DNA from: Lachnospiraceae bacterium
GTDB taxonomy: Bacteria; Bacillota; Clostridia; Lachnospirales; Lachnospiraceae
Assembly: GCA_017526745.1 (NCBI GenBank)
Contig: JAFXQX010000020.1
Location: forward strand, 18,306 to 82,305
DNA length: 64,000 nucleotides
Direction: 5' to 3'
Part shown: in pieces, positions 25,982-34,619 of the stretch
Numbering within the stretch: the stretch's first letter is position 1
Layout of the letters: each line of letters opens with the position of its first letter
The notes under the pieces: generated by a model
The model's input: the letters and a program-made list of their open reading frames with translations, nothing else
The model's database searches: none
What the model was told of the DNA's origin: nothing
Made by a program: the position numbers and the translations under genes

Positions 25982-27790
25982 TCAGATGATACTTTCAAGA
26001 CGGAGCACCTCGAATTCCGACTTGCCCTTAAGACGCACGGAATTACCCAGAGACGTGCATGTTATCCTGTCCTTTAACGCATCGGCAACAACCCGGCTGA
26101 TATAGACCTCACCCGCAGGAGCATTGGCTTCAAGCCTTGCGGATGTATTTACGGTGTCTCCTATGGCCGTATAGTCCATATGCCTTTCCGCTCCCATATT
26201 TCCGACAACTGCCGGACCGAAGTGAACACCGACACCGACGTTAAGCTCTTCTCCGATCTCCTCGGTCAGCTCTTTGGAAACTGTCGCTGCCCCTTTTACT
26301 ATATCGCTTGCGGTAACGACCGCCCTGTATATGGGATCATCGCACGCAAGCGGAGCCCCCCAGAATGCCATCATCGCATCTCCGACGAACTTGTCGAGCG
26401 TTCCCTTGTTCTTCTCCACGCAGTTACTTGCCATTGTCAGATATCTGTTCAGGATATGAACGACCTTCTCCGGGGACAGGCGTTCGGACATGGTCGTAAA
26501 TCCCCTGACATCCACGAACAAAACGGCTATGTCGCAAAGCTTTCCGCCAAGGGACAGATTTTCCGGACCGGCTGCAAGTATCTCGCTTACTATCTCAGGC
26601 GCAACATAACGCTCGAATGTTCTTGTCAACTGCTGCTTTTCGATTGCGGAACGTACATACCTGACCGCAATGGATGCCAGATACAGAACTAACACACCTA
26701 TCGGGATCCACAGGGGGTGGATCACATATCCGGCATTGTAGATCAGATATGCGGCCCCGACGGATAATGCGATAAGAGCCGCAGCAGTAATGCTTGAGAT
26801 CTTAAAGTCGGCTTTCCAGAAGAGGAAAAACGAAGCCATGCATATAATGAACAGTATTATAGTCTGAAGAGTATCCGAAACTTCACGTTTATAATCATTG
26901 TCCAATATCATCTGGGCAACGTTCGCCTGGTACTCCACGCCGTACATCTGCTGTCCGTGATCGATGGCGGTAAAGAACATGTCCTGAAGACCGACCGCAT
27001 AAGGGCCTATAAACACGATCTTTCCGGCAAAAGCATCCGGCGGGATATCCCCTTTTACGAGATCGCAGATGGAGTAGCCGTCATAATATCCCCCGGGAAG
27101 AGCCGAAAACGATACATAATAGCAGCCGCCGTGTACCGGGGGATCGTTTATGGTGATCCCGTTTGCATCCGCATATTTCTTTGCGGCAGTATATGCCATC
27201 GAATATACTTTCTCATTCCCGGGATTCACCGTAAGTACAGCATGCCGAAGTATTCCGTCCTCATCCGTCATTGCGTTTATATGTGCCTGGGTGGTCACGT
27301 TTTTGAGCTGCTCATAGGGAAGCGAATAGTCAATGACCGCATTCCGGTCAAAATACATACTTCCGTTTTCGTCCGTTACTGCCTTGGCCCCGATAGTTGC
27401 AAACGATGCCGTGATGACATTTCCAAGTTTTGAGGCAGCATCGGCAAGGCGCTTATCGGCATCTCCTTCGGTCACTCCGGTGTAGACAGTATCGATAGCA
27501 ACGGCTGCCGGAAGGTTTTGGGGATCCGCTCCGAGATGTTCAAGAGCCGATGCCATAACATTCCTGTCCCACGTGTTATAAGGACCTATCTCTTCAAGTG
27601 CCCTGTCGTCTATCCCAACGACAACGATCTTCCCGTCAAGGGCTTTCGGCTGCTGGTAAAGCGCATCCTCAACCCACCGGTCGGGACGGCGTGCGATATC
27701 AGCCGCTCCGACAAGGAGTGATACAAGTGCTGCGGATAAAACGGAGATTATCAGCGGACCGTACAATTTATGTTTTAGTATTCTTTTCAT
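25982..27790 (-). CDS. CHASE2-domain adenylate/guanylate cyclase (class III)
   Basis: The 602-residue protein has one N-terminal membrane helix, an outside CHASE2 sensor (about 35-310; GKIVVVGIDDRALEEIGPY and GKIVFIGPYAVGLQDMF), three close membrane helices (about 312-385), and a class III cyclase domain (about 420-600). The metal-binding aspartates are in FVDVRGFTTM and LDKFVGDAMMAFWG (which also gives the substrate lysine), and YTAIGDTVNTSARLE supplies the remaining substrate and transition-state residues, so the enzyme looks active, probably on ATP. Its ATG overlaps the stop of the upstream MATE-ATPase gene by 4 bases, and the HD-GYP gene follows 26 bases on. cAMP and c-di-GMP enzymes thus share one transcription unit. 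No cAMP receptor is in the window. Confidence 0.93.
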   Translation of the reverse strand: MKRILKHKLYGPLIISVLSAALVSLLVGAADIARRPDRWVEDALYQQPKALDGKIVVVGIDDRALEEIGPYNTWDRNVMASALEHLGADPQNLPAAVAIDTVYTGVTEGDADKRLADAASKLGNVITASFATIGAKAVTDENGSMYFDRNAVIDYSLPYEQLKNVTTQAHINAMTDEDGILRHAVLTVNPGNEKVYSMAYTAAKKYADANGITINDPPVHGGCYYVSFSALPGGYYDGYSICDLVKGDIPPDAFAGKIVFIGPYAVGLQDMFFTAIDHGQQMYGVEYQANVAQMILDNDYKREVSDTLQTIILFIICMASFFLFWKADFKISSITAAALIALSVGAAYLIYNAGYVIHPLWIPIGVLVLYLASIAVRYVRSAIEKQQLTRTFERYVAPEIVSEILAAGPENLSLGGKLCDIAVLFVDVRGFTTMSERLSPEKVVHILNRYLTMASNCVEKNKGTLDKFVGDAMMAFWGAPLACDDPIYRAVVTASDIVKGAATVSKELTEEIGEELNVGVGVHFGPAVVGNMGAERHMDYTAIGDTVNTSARLEANAPAGEVYISRVVADALKDRITCTSLGNSVRLKGKSEFEVLRLESII

Positions 27791-29574
27791 ATTCGCACCG
27801 TCAGGACATTGAGTCCGAGCATATTCTGATATTCCATATGATCGGCCATTTTATATATCATACGGATACCGATGTTTTTGGCCGGATCGGACGGATCTCT
27901 CATCTCTTTTCTTACGGAAGGATCAAAAGGCCTGCAGTCATCCTTGATACGAAGGATCACATTATCGTCCTTATGGACAACACGTATGTCTATCGTGTGA
28001 TCTATCCCATCCATCGAAAATCCGTGCTCAACGACATTACCGGCCATCTCCTCAAGGAACAGGGATGCCAGATAACTCCTTCTGTCATCAATACCCCGTC
28101 TGTCGCAAAACTCCTTCACCCTCTCCGATACCGTTACAACTTCCTCAAGCCGGTCGATGGTCAGATCGAGACGCTCATCCTCCGATGCACCGAAATCGTC
28201 GGGTATCACCATAAGCTCTTCCATGTTTCTCGGAATCCGTTTTTTCATTATGACCGCATAGATGAGAATGACTATCGTTGTCGTAACGCCGTTTAAAACG
28301 TTTGCGATATAGACGCTGTTCATCCCGACCGAAGGTATGAGCAATGCGGTATAGGCAGCAACACATATGACGCCGTCCAGTATCGACAGGAGGTGGACGA
28401 GGATCTGTTTATCAGATGACTGGGCATAGCAGATAAAATGCAATGCGATAAGTGAGAGAGGCATACAGATCGGAAGTATCCTGAACCCCCAGACCGTCAT
28501 CATATATACAGGGTCCGATGTGTCCCTGAAATACAGTCTTGTAAGTGGCACGGCACATGCGATGATCAATGCATCAACAGCAGCCATGAGAGGGAAGAAT
28601 CTCCTGAACATGTTTCGCATGACATCCGTAAGAGTCTGCCTGTCTTCCTCCCCTATGCTGATGCTTATGAGCATCCTCGATACAGCGACCATTCCCTGAG
28701 GGATCGCCCATGCCAGGCGGAGAAGATTGTCGGACGCCGCAAGTGCCGAGATACCGGCATTTCCCACATATGCCGCAAGGAGGGCATTTACGATAAAACC
28801 TCTTGCGGTCTGATAGCCGTATGTGGCGGCCCCGGGAACACCTATCTTAAAGATCTGTCCGATCTCACCGAAATCCGGATGGGATGAGAATAATCTCAGT
28901 TCCGAACTCTTTCCGAGGAAATACCGGGCCTGGACCAGGCAGAACACCCACAGGCCTATGGACGATGACAACGCCAGTCCGAAGGCTCCCATGTGAAGGG
29001 TAGAAACAAAAACATAATTCAGTATGAGATTGACGATGATGTATATAATGCTTGCCAGGGTCGACAGATTTGCCCTGTTTTCTATGGACAGGAACGAGGC
29101 CAGTACATTCCCGAGAAAGAGCGGGACCAGTCCGATCGCCTGTCCTATGATGTATTCGTTAAACAACGCCCTGACTGCAGCGTCACCCGTCACAAAGCCT
29201 GTCATATCCGCAAGGCCCATAAACAGGTAAACGGCACTTAATGCCAGCCCGACGGCGATGCCCAGGATATTTCCCACCGTAAAGGCGTTCTGGACCCTGT
29301 CCTGCTCGTTCCTTCCGATATACTTGCCGCACAGTATCGTTGTACCGCCGACAAACATCGTACTCAGACCGAATATGAACATATTGACCGGACTGTACAG
29401 TCCGATGGCGGTCATGGCATCCGTTCCGACAAAATTGGATGCGAACAGTCCCGAGATTATGCAGTTGATACTGCCTACAAGGGCCAGAAATATCTGCATC
29501 GGAAGCAGCCGGAACAGCAGTTTCGAAAGCAGTTTCAGATCCGGTCTTGTATCGATCATATTTTCATTCTTCAT
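27787..29574 (-). CDS. MATE-family transporter fused to an RsbW-like ATPase domain
   Basis: The first 440 residues or so of this 595-residue protein are a MATE-type transporter with twelve hydrophobic segments (for example FASNFVGTDAMTAIGLYSP and the repeat-start FKIGVPGAATYGYQTARGF). After a basic turn (MKKRIPRNMEE), about 130 cytoplasmic residues form a GHKL ATPase of the RsbW/SpoIIAB-like HATPase_c_2 kind: EEMAGNVVEHGFSMDG (N box), IKDDCRPFDP (D box) and NIGIRMIYKMADHMEYQ. MATE proteins export drugs or metabolites by Na+ or H+ exchange; RsbW-like domains are kinases or anti-sigma factors in partner switching. The join is in frame within one undisturbed ORF. The ribosome site is weak. It lies between a GAF-HD-GYP gene and the adenylate cyclase gene. 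The role is unknown. Confidence 0.9.
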   Translation of the reverse strand: MKNENMIDTRPDLKLLSKLLFRLLPMQIFLALVGSINCIISGLFASNFVGTDAMTAIGLYSPVNMFIFGLSTMFVGGTTILCGKYIGRNEQDRVQNAFTVGNILGIAVGLALSAVYLFMGLADMTGFVTGDAAVRALFNEYIIGQAIGLVPLFLGNVLASFLSIENRANLSTLASIIYIIVNLILNYVFVSTLHMGAFGLALSSSIGLWVFCLVQARYFLGKSSELRLFSSHPDFGEIGQIFKIGVPGAATYGYQTARGFIVNALLAAYVGNAGISALAASDNLLRLAWAIPQGMVAVSRMLISISIGEEDRQTLTDVMRNMFRRFFPLMAAVDALIIACAVPLTRLYFRDTSDPVYMMTVWGFRILPICMPLSLIALHFICYAQSSDKQILVHLLSILDGVICVAAYTALLIPSVGMNSVYIANVLNGVTTTIVILIYAVIMKKRIPRNMEELMVIPDDFGASEDERLDLTIDRLEEVVTVSERVKEFCDRRGIDDRRSYLASLFLEEMAGNVVEHGFSMDGIDHTIDIRVVHKDDNVILRIKDDCRPFDPSVRKEMRDPSDPAKNIGIRMIYKMADHMEYQNMLGLNVLTVRI

Positions 29575-29595
29575 CCCAGCCTGCCTTTTTGACGA

Positions 29596-31026
29596 TCATT
29601 CCGTCTTCTTCCAAGCATCACTCTTAATGAACATCTGCAGTATATCCTTATCAACCTTTCCTTCCTCTGCCATGTCCGTAAGAATGGCAAACGCTTTTTC
29701 GGACGGCATCGGAGGTTTGTATGGTCTGTCTTCCGCCGTAAGGGCATCATATATATCGAGTATGGTCAGAAGTCTTGTTTCGTCCGGGATCTCATCCTCT
29801 GACAGATGATTCGGATATCCCGTTCCGTTTATGAACTCATGATGTGACCCTGCCCAGAACGGCACCTTCTCGTATGAACCGTTGAAGTTCATCCTCGCAA
29901 GCATCCTGGCGGTAAATGACACATGCTCCTCAACCTTATGTCTCTCATCTGCCGTAAGAGTACCCCTCTGAACGGTTATGGCATCAAGTTCGTCTTTGTT
30001 AAGAAGCGGCTCTGTAAGGCCGTATATGGTTGTGCATTGTATTGACGCCATCCCTTTAAGGGATGCGATCGTTTCATCGCTTATATACCCCGCATTGTTG
30101 GATGCATCGATCAGATCCCAAGCCTTATCAAGTTCCGAAATGAGCTTCTCATCTTTTGTCCTCAGCTTTGTGATCTCTATCTTACTCTTTATCCTGTCGC
30201 GAAGGGGGCCCAGTCTGTCGGGCTTGTCAAGCATCTCAAGCGGAACGACGAGTTTTCCTATATCATGCAGCCAGACGCTCATAAGAAAGGCATCTTTTTT
30301 GTCATCATCAAATTTCCATTCGCTGTCCGTCTCATTAAGCCACCCGATAAAACGATCTGCGTATTTTACCATGCTTCTTGTATGCGTGGCATTGTATGAG
30401 CTTCTTTCTTCTATTGCATCTACCATGACCGACACGAAAGAATGTAACAGATTGCTCACTTCCAGCGCGAGCTTGTGATTATTGATGCTGACCGCGGCAA
30501 GAGATGCGAGCGCCGATACCACATCCTCATACCCCGGATCGAACGGGATTATCTTCCCGTTTTCGTCAAGGGAATTGATCAGCTGCAGCACGCCTATGAC
30601 GTTGTCTTTTTCATCCACCATCGGGATAACGAGCATCGACTGTGTATGATAGTCGTTGAACGAGTCGTACTTCTGCGCTCCAGCAAAATCATACTCTTTG
30701 GAAGCGTATATATCCGGAATGTTTATCTTCCGGTTGTCGATCGCGGAACATGCACAGACATGCTTTCTCGTAAGCGGTACCGGAGGCATCACGGCCTCTT
30801 TGTCGTTCCTGTTTGTAAGTATCCCTTTTGATTTCGTGCACACGGAGTAAAAATCAAGGTGATCCTTCTCCTTGATATATACAGTTCCCGCATCGCAGTG
30901 ACATATTCCCATCGCCTCGGACAATATCTTCTGCATGAGCCTGAAGAAGTCTTTCTCCGCTGAAAGATCGAGAGCAATCTTGATCATGCTGTCGAGGGAA
31001 TATACGCTCGTTACCGTTGAAGCCAT
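29596..31026 (-). CDS. GAF plus HD-GYP phosphodiesterase (soluble)
   Basis: A GAF domain covers about residues 10-185 (CDAGTVYIKEKDHL, SMLVIPMVDEKDNVIGVLQL). An HD-GYP-related domain (about 200-465) follows with SVWLHDIGKLVVPLEML and SHHEFINGTGYPNHLSEDE. Between the two halves of the HD domain lies an insertion of roughly 80 residues, longer than in the other HD-GYP proteins here, so its activity is less certain. There is no membrane segment, so the 476-residue protein would sense a cytoplasmic ligand. AAGGAG stands 7 bases before the ATG. The start lies within the last 16 bases of the MBL-fold gene, and the MATE-ATPase gene follows 21 bases after its stop. Confidence 0.88.
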   Translation of the reverse strand: MASTVTSVYSLDSMIKIALDLSAEKDFFRLMQKILSEAMGICHCDAGTVYIKEKDHLDFYSVCTKSKGILTNRNDKEAVMPPVPLTRKHVCACSAIDNRKINIPDIYASKEYDFAGAQKYDSFNDYHTQSMLVIPMVDEKDNVIGVLQLINSLDENGKIIPFDPGYEDVVSALASLAAVSINNHKLALEVSNLLHSFVSVMVDAIEERSSYNATHTRSMVKYADRFIGWLNETDSEWKFDDDKKDAFLMSVWLHDIGKLVVPLEMLDKPDRLGPLRDRIKSKIEITKLRTKDEKLISELDKAWDLIDASNNAGYISDETIASLKGMASIQCTTIYGLTEPLLNKDELDAITVQRGTLTADERHKVEEHVSFTARMLARMNFNGSYEKVPFWAGSHHEFINGTGYPNHLSEDEIPDETRLLTILDIYDALTAEDRPYKPPMPSEKAFAILTDMAEEGKVDKDILQMFIKSDAWKKTE

Positions 31027-31802
31027 ATCGTCTCTCCTTGTCTGGCAAAAGATATGTTGTCGGTTCTAACGGAAGCCTCCATTCGAAGCAGGTCTTCATC
31101 GGAATGGGTCGGGTGATGATGTATTATCCGCATTAACCTTGCGCCGCTGCCTTCCATCACGGACAGCGCATGCTGCGCAGTTGAATGTCCGAATCCCCTT
31201 TTTTCGTCATATTCATCAACTGTATACTGACCGTCATAAAGGAGCAGATCCGTATCCCTGCAAAATCTTACAAGTTCGGCATCCTTTTCATCAGTATGTT
31301 CATAATCTGTCGCATACACGAAAGAGGCATTGTCATGTTCCAGCCTGAATATGGTAGATCCGCCGGGATGGAACGACTCCATAAGATCCACCTTAACACC
31401 GCTTATTTCGCATCCGCTTCCTATCGTATGACAAACCACTTCGGCCGGATAATCCGTGATGGTGCACGGCCACAGGGGCCAAGATATGAACCGGTCTATC
31501 TGGCCTTTTGTATCAAGCCCTCCTTTTTCGGTGGCGTATATATCGATGGTAAGATCTCTTTGTTTCAGATAAGGGAAAAAAGGAAGACCGAGGAGATGAT
31601 CGATATGAGGATGCGACAAAAGGATGGAGACTTTCCTGCCGGGCTTATATTCAGGTGCACCAAGGATCCCCGTTCCTGCATCAAGAAATATCACGGCATC
31701 TTCCGTTTCAACCATGATACATGAAGTGGCTCCTCCGAACAGTTCGTTGTTCTGTCTGTCTATGGGGACAGATCCCCTTGCCCCTAGAATGGTAAGTTTC
31801 AT
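31011..31802 (-). CDS. MBL-fold metallohydrolase (cyclic-phosphodiesterase-like)
   Basis: This 263-residue enzyme carries the metallo-beta-lactamase fold motifs: LTILGARGSVP at the start, FLDAGTGIL near residue 40, the zinc ligands in LLSHPHIDHLLGLPF near 61, an aspartate in VYATDYEHTDEKD and DGQYTVDEYDEKRGFGHST near 190, and a late histidine in MRIIHHHPTHSD. The layout is that of the soluble phosphodiesterase-like branch (related to RNase Z and PhnP), so it may hydrolyse a cyclic phosphate, but its substrate is not known. The start at 31802 has AAGGA 9 bases upstream. It is the first gene of the five-gene signalling run, which makes a nucleotide-linked role attractive (inference). Confidence 0.88.
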   Translation of the reverse strand: MKLTILGARGSVPIDRQNNELFGGATSCIMVETEDAVIFLDAGTGILGAPEYKPGRKVSILLSHPHIDHLLGLPFFPYLKQRDLTIDIYATEKGGLDTKGQIDRFISWPLWPCTITDYPAEVVCHTIGSGCEISGVKVDLMESFHPGGSTIFRLEHDNASFVYATDYEHTDEKDAELVRFCRDTDLLLYDGQYTVDEYDEKRGFGHSTAQHALSVMEGSGARLMRIIHHHPTHSDEDLLRMEASVRTDNISFARQGETIWLQR

Positions 31803-31855
31803 TTTCCGGTCCTTTTGAAAAATCACCTGGCGACAAAAACGCATTTACGGCCATA

Positions 31856-31861
31856 ATTATA
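31856..31861 (-). promoter_or_regulatory. Possible -10 box of the five-gene signalling operon
   Basis: TATAAT on the minus strand lies about 54 bases before the MBL gene start. The -35 region is poor: TTAACA is found but with a 19-base spacer. The 195-base gap between 31803 and 31997 is AT-rich and holds nothing else clear on this strand. Confidence 0.4.
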
Positions 31862-31882
31862 ACACATTATGTATGATTTATG

Positions 31883-31910
31883 TTAACTATTTTGCCATAT
31901 ATACCGATAT
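31883..31910 (+). promoter_or_regulatory. Possible sigma-28-like promoter before the 86-residue protein gene
   Basis: TTAAC (31883-31887), a 15-base spacer and ACCGATAT (31903-31910) approximate the flagellar sigma-factor pattern TAAA-N15-GCCGATAA with mismatches in both boxes. No good sigma-70 pair was found for the gene at 31998. Confidence 0.28.
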
Positions 31911-31997
31911 AAATAATAGGAATATATGTCGATTTGAAATCATATTGTGTTTTGCCTGAGGGAAAGGATTCCCGGAAGATCACACGGAGGTTTTGTC

Positions 31998-32258
31998 ATG
32001 ACAGGATACGGCGCAGACGATTTCAGAAAAATAACAAATATCGGCTCCATCAACAGGACAGGTCCCGATGCGGGCGGCTCCGGAGGAATGTATCAGCACA
32101 GAGGTCGCAAACAAAAAGACGATGAATTTGCGAAGATACTTGATGTCGAGAAAAACACGGGAAAGAGAAACGACATCTCTGTAAAGAACACAACCTACGG
32201 CCCGGGCGGAATGGCCCAAAAGCTCGTCATCCAGATGAAGGATTACACCTTCCAGTGA
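31998..32258 (+). CDS. Small protein of 86 residues, function unknown
   Basis: A strong CGGAGG stands 7 bases before the ATG at 31998, supporting translation. The product is hydrophilic and glycine-rich in its first half (GPDAGGSGGMYQHRGR), charged in the middle (KDDEFAKILDVEKNTGKRND) and ends with a more ordered stretch (MAQKLVIQMKDYTFQ). It has no signal peptide, membrane segment or cysteine. No family was recognised. It stands alone between the divergent MBL operon and the GGDEF gene, which follows on the same strand after 95 bases. Confidence 0.65.
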   Translation: MTGYGADDFRKITNIGSINRTGPDAGGSGGMYQHRGRKQKDDEFAKILDVEKNTGKRNDISVKNTTYGPGGMAQKLVIQMKDYTFQ

Positions 32259-32353
32259 CCTGCCGGCTGATGATCTTTTTTATCGTGTGATTTTCTCCCT
32301 ACCTTAATGCCTATATGTATGATATTATTTTTGTTAGAAGAGGGTAATATCTG

Positions 32354-33745
32354 ATGAGCGAACCGGATACAAGAGATCTGCTAGACGCACCCGGATCAGA
32401 GGATCCTGCTGAAACGGCGGATCCTGAAGAGACAACCGAAGAAGAAGAAAAAGAGAAAAAGGGAAAAAAGAAGAAAGATACGGATCTTCACCGAAATGAG
32501 AGAAAAAGAGCGACCGCATACATGATCGCCGGTCTTTTGGTGTCACTCCTTCTTGTATTCATATTCTCCAACGCGATCACAATGATCACCGCACAGATGA
32601 CATATGATGCCACTCTTGCCATAAAAAAGACCATGCTTGAGGAAAATGTCGAGAATATGGTCTCTTATCTTGATGCATGCACAGAGGCCTATACAGATGA
32701 GCACCCTGACGCTTCGGAGGAAGAGATAGAAGATGCGATGTATGCCATCGCTTACAGAAAGATATATTCCGAGGCCCATATGGACGGAACATATATGTGG
32801 GTCCAGAAAGTGCTTGATTATAATGGTGGTGACGGATATGCCATAAGGCTTATCCACCCGAATCTGCACGATACGGAAGGGGATCTTCTTTCCACCAACA
32901 CGATCAACCAGGACGGAAGCCGGGCATACGAGGAAGAGCTCGAGGGCGTCAAGGCAAACGAGCATGTTTTCCTTGATTATCATTTCAAGAAGCTCGGATC
33001 CGACGAGGTCACCGAAAAGGTCACATATTCAAGGCTGTATGAGCCGCTTGACTGGATAATATGCATGGGGGTCAATATCGACGATCTTGACCACTATCAG
33101 GAACAGGCCAAAGAAAACATGCGTGTTTCCCAGGCGCTCATCCTTGCCTCCATTTCGATCACGTGGATCGTTCTCTTATATCTTATGTTCCGAGCTTACC
33201 AGAAGACAAGCGGACGAATCCTGACAAAACGTAACAAAGAGCTTTCCGAGAAGCTTAAATGGGATGCGGTGACCGGAGCCAACTCAAGGGTATACGGCGA
33301 AAAGATGCTTGAAAAAGAGTTCAACCTAAGCCGCGGCGGTGTCGAAGGGACCCTTATCGCAATGCTCGATGTTGACTACTTCAAGCAGTTTAACGATAAT
33401 TACGGTCATGCTCTCGGGGACAGGGTACTCAGGGAATTTGTAAATGCCGTAAGATCCGCCCTGCGCGAAGGCGACTCTGTCATCAGATGGGGCGGCGACG
33501 AGTTTATCGCGATCATTCACAATGTGAGAAATACCGATCTGTCTCCGATCGGCGACAGGATAGTAAGCTCCGTAAGAGCGATAGATCTGCCGGAGATAAA
33601 TGGCAATCATACGATCACGACATCTGTCGGCATGGGATTTATTTCCGGGGAAGACGCGAGCATAGAAGATACTCTGGCAAAGATTGATGAAGCCGTATAC
33701 GAGGCCAAGAGTGTCGGAAGGGATAACTGGAAGGCCGTCGGATGA
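32354..33745 (+). CDS. Membrane diguanylate cyclase with Cache-like sensor and GGDEF domain
   Basis: A highly charged cytoplasmic tail of about 50 residues (alternating Glu and Lys runs) precedes a membrane helix (about 53-75) in this 463-residue protein. An outside Cache-like domain (about 80-255; DGTYMWVQKVLDYNGGDGYA) and a second helix (about 262-282) follow, then GGDEF (about 300-460). The active site RWGGDEFIAI is intact and the inhibitory site RxxD (REGD) lies exactly five residues upstream, so it should make c-di-GMP with product feedback. It is the only intact GGDEF enzyme in the window, against five c-di-GMP-degrading type proteins. AGAGGG stands 9 bases before the ATG. Confidence 0.93.
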   Translation: MSEPDTRDLLDAPGSEDPAETADPEETTEEEEKEKKGKKKKDTDLHRNERKRATAYMIAGLLVSLLLVFIFSNAITMITAQMTYDATLAIKKTMLEENVENMVSYLDACTEAYTDEHPDASEEEIEDAMYAIAYRKIYSEAHMDGTYMWVQKVLDYNGGDGYAIRLIHPNLHDTEGDLLSTNTINQDGSRAYEEELEGVKANEHVFLDYHFKKLGSDEVTEKVTYSRLYEPLDWIICMGVNIDDLDHYQEQAKENMRVSQALILASISITWIVLLYLMFRAYQKTSGRILTKRNKELSEKLKWDAVTGANSRVYGEKMLEKEFNLSRGGVEGTLIAMLDVDYFKQFNDNYGHALGDRVLREFVNAVRSALREGDSVIRWGGDEFIAIIHNVRNTDLSPIGDRIVSSVRAIDLPEINGNHTITTSVGMGFISGEDASIEDTLAKIDEAVYEAKSVGRDNWKAVG

Positions 33746-33763
33746 CCGGAAGGCCGTCAGAGA

Positions 33764-34600
33764 CTACAGCATAAGGTCATCGCCCGCAATGCCTCCGGAT
33801 CTTTCAACAAGATATGACATGGCATAAACATCTTTGGGGGAAAGCGAATCCATCATCATTCTGATCATCTCTTTATCCGGGCGGACGATATCGATATATC
33901 TGTCCAGATACGAAAGATCCGATCCGCCGAGCGAGAAGATCGAGTAAAAACTGCTGCCGGACGCACTCCCCAGCCTGTTCTTTGATATGAGATCCTCTAC
34001 GATGCGTCTGGTATCTTCCGAGAGGAACCTGTCGTTTTCCAATCTGATATAACAGAGCATACACTTTTCGTATGCTTTTTTTGTTACATAATCGGCACTC
34101 TCTCCCGGAAGCTCCCCGTCAACAGAACCTATCCCGTCATAGGAGATATCTTCTTCTCCGCAAAGGGCAGCCGCTATAGCATTCTTTTCATCATCGCTCT
34201 TTAAAAGAGACAGAAGGCTTATGTCCCATTTTTCATACCAGCTTTTCTGCCCTATATCGTCTGCACGTACGAGATGATCGGCTTCGAGCCGGTTTGTGGA
34301 AAGGGCCAAAAGGCGCGCTGTGGTATCATCCGTATCCGCAAAGCGGATAAACGACAATTCTTCGCATCCCTTAAATACATTTCTACCGAACAGATCTTTC
34401 CTGAACTTCCCGTAAAACGATACCGCCTCAAGATTCGAACATTTTGCAAAAGCCCAGTCACCGACATGTTCGATCCCTTCGGGCAGTATAACGGCCCTAA
34501 GATGCTTGATCCCGAGAAACTGTTTATCCTCAACAGCCTTTATGCCGCATTCCGAAAGATCCAGTATTCCGTCTTTTATTTCATATCCGTCTTCTTTCAT
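33764..34600 (-). CDS. Leucine-rich-repeat (BspA-type) protein next to MoxR/VWA genes
   Basis: The first 85 residues of this 278-residue protein show BspA-like (LRR_5) repeats: GILDLSECGIKAVEDKQFLG, HLRAVILPEGIEHVGDWAFAKC and NLEAVSFYGKFRKDLFGRNVFKGC (quoted in part). The rest is helical and charged with no recognised domain. It has no signal peptide, so unlike most BspA-type proteins it should be cytoplasmic. It follows the MoxR-like gene by 19 bases with no good ribosome site of its own, and probably acts with the ATPase and VWA-like proteins, perhaps as a substrate adaptor (inference). Confidence 0.7.
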   Translation of the reverse strand: MKEDGYEIKDGILDLSECGIKAVEDKQFLGIKHLRAVILPEGIEHVGDWAFAKCSNLEAVSFYGKFRKDLFGRNVFKGCEELSFIRFADTDDTTARLLALSTNRLEADHLVRADDIGQKSWYEKWDISLLSLLKSDDEKNAIAAALCGEEDISYDGIGSVDGELPGESADYVTKKAYEKCMLCYIRLENDRFLSEDTRRIVEDLISKNRLGSASGSSFYSIFSLGGSDLSYLDRYIDIVRPDKEMIRMMMDSLSPKDVYAMSYLVERSGGIAGDDLML

Positions 34601-34619
34601 TACAGTTAATCAACAGTAA

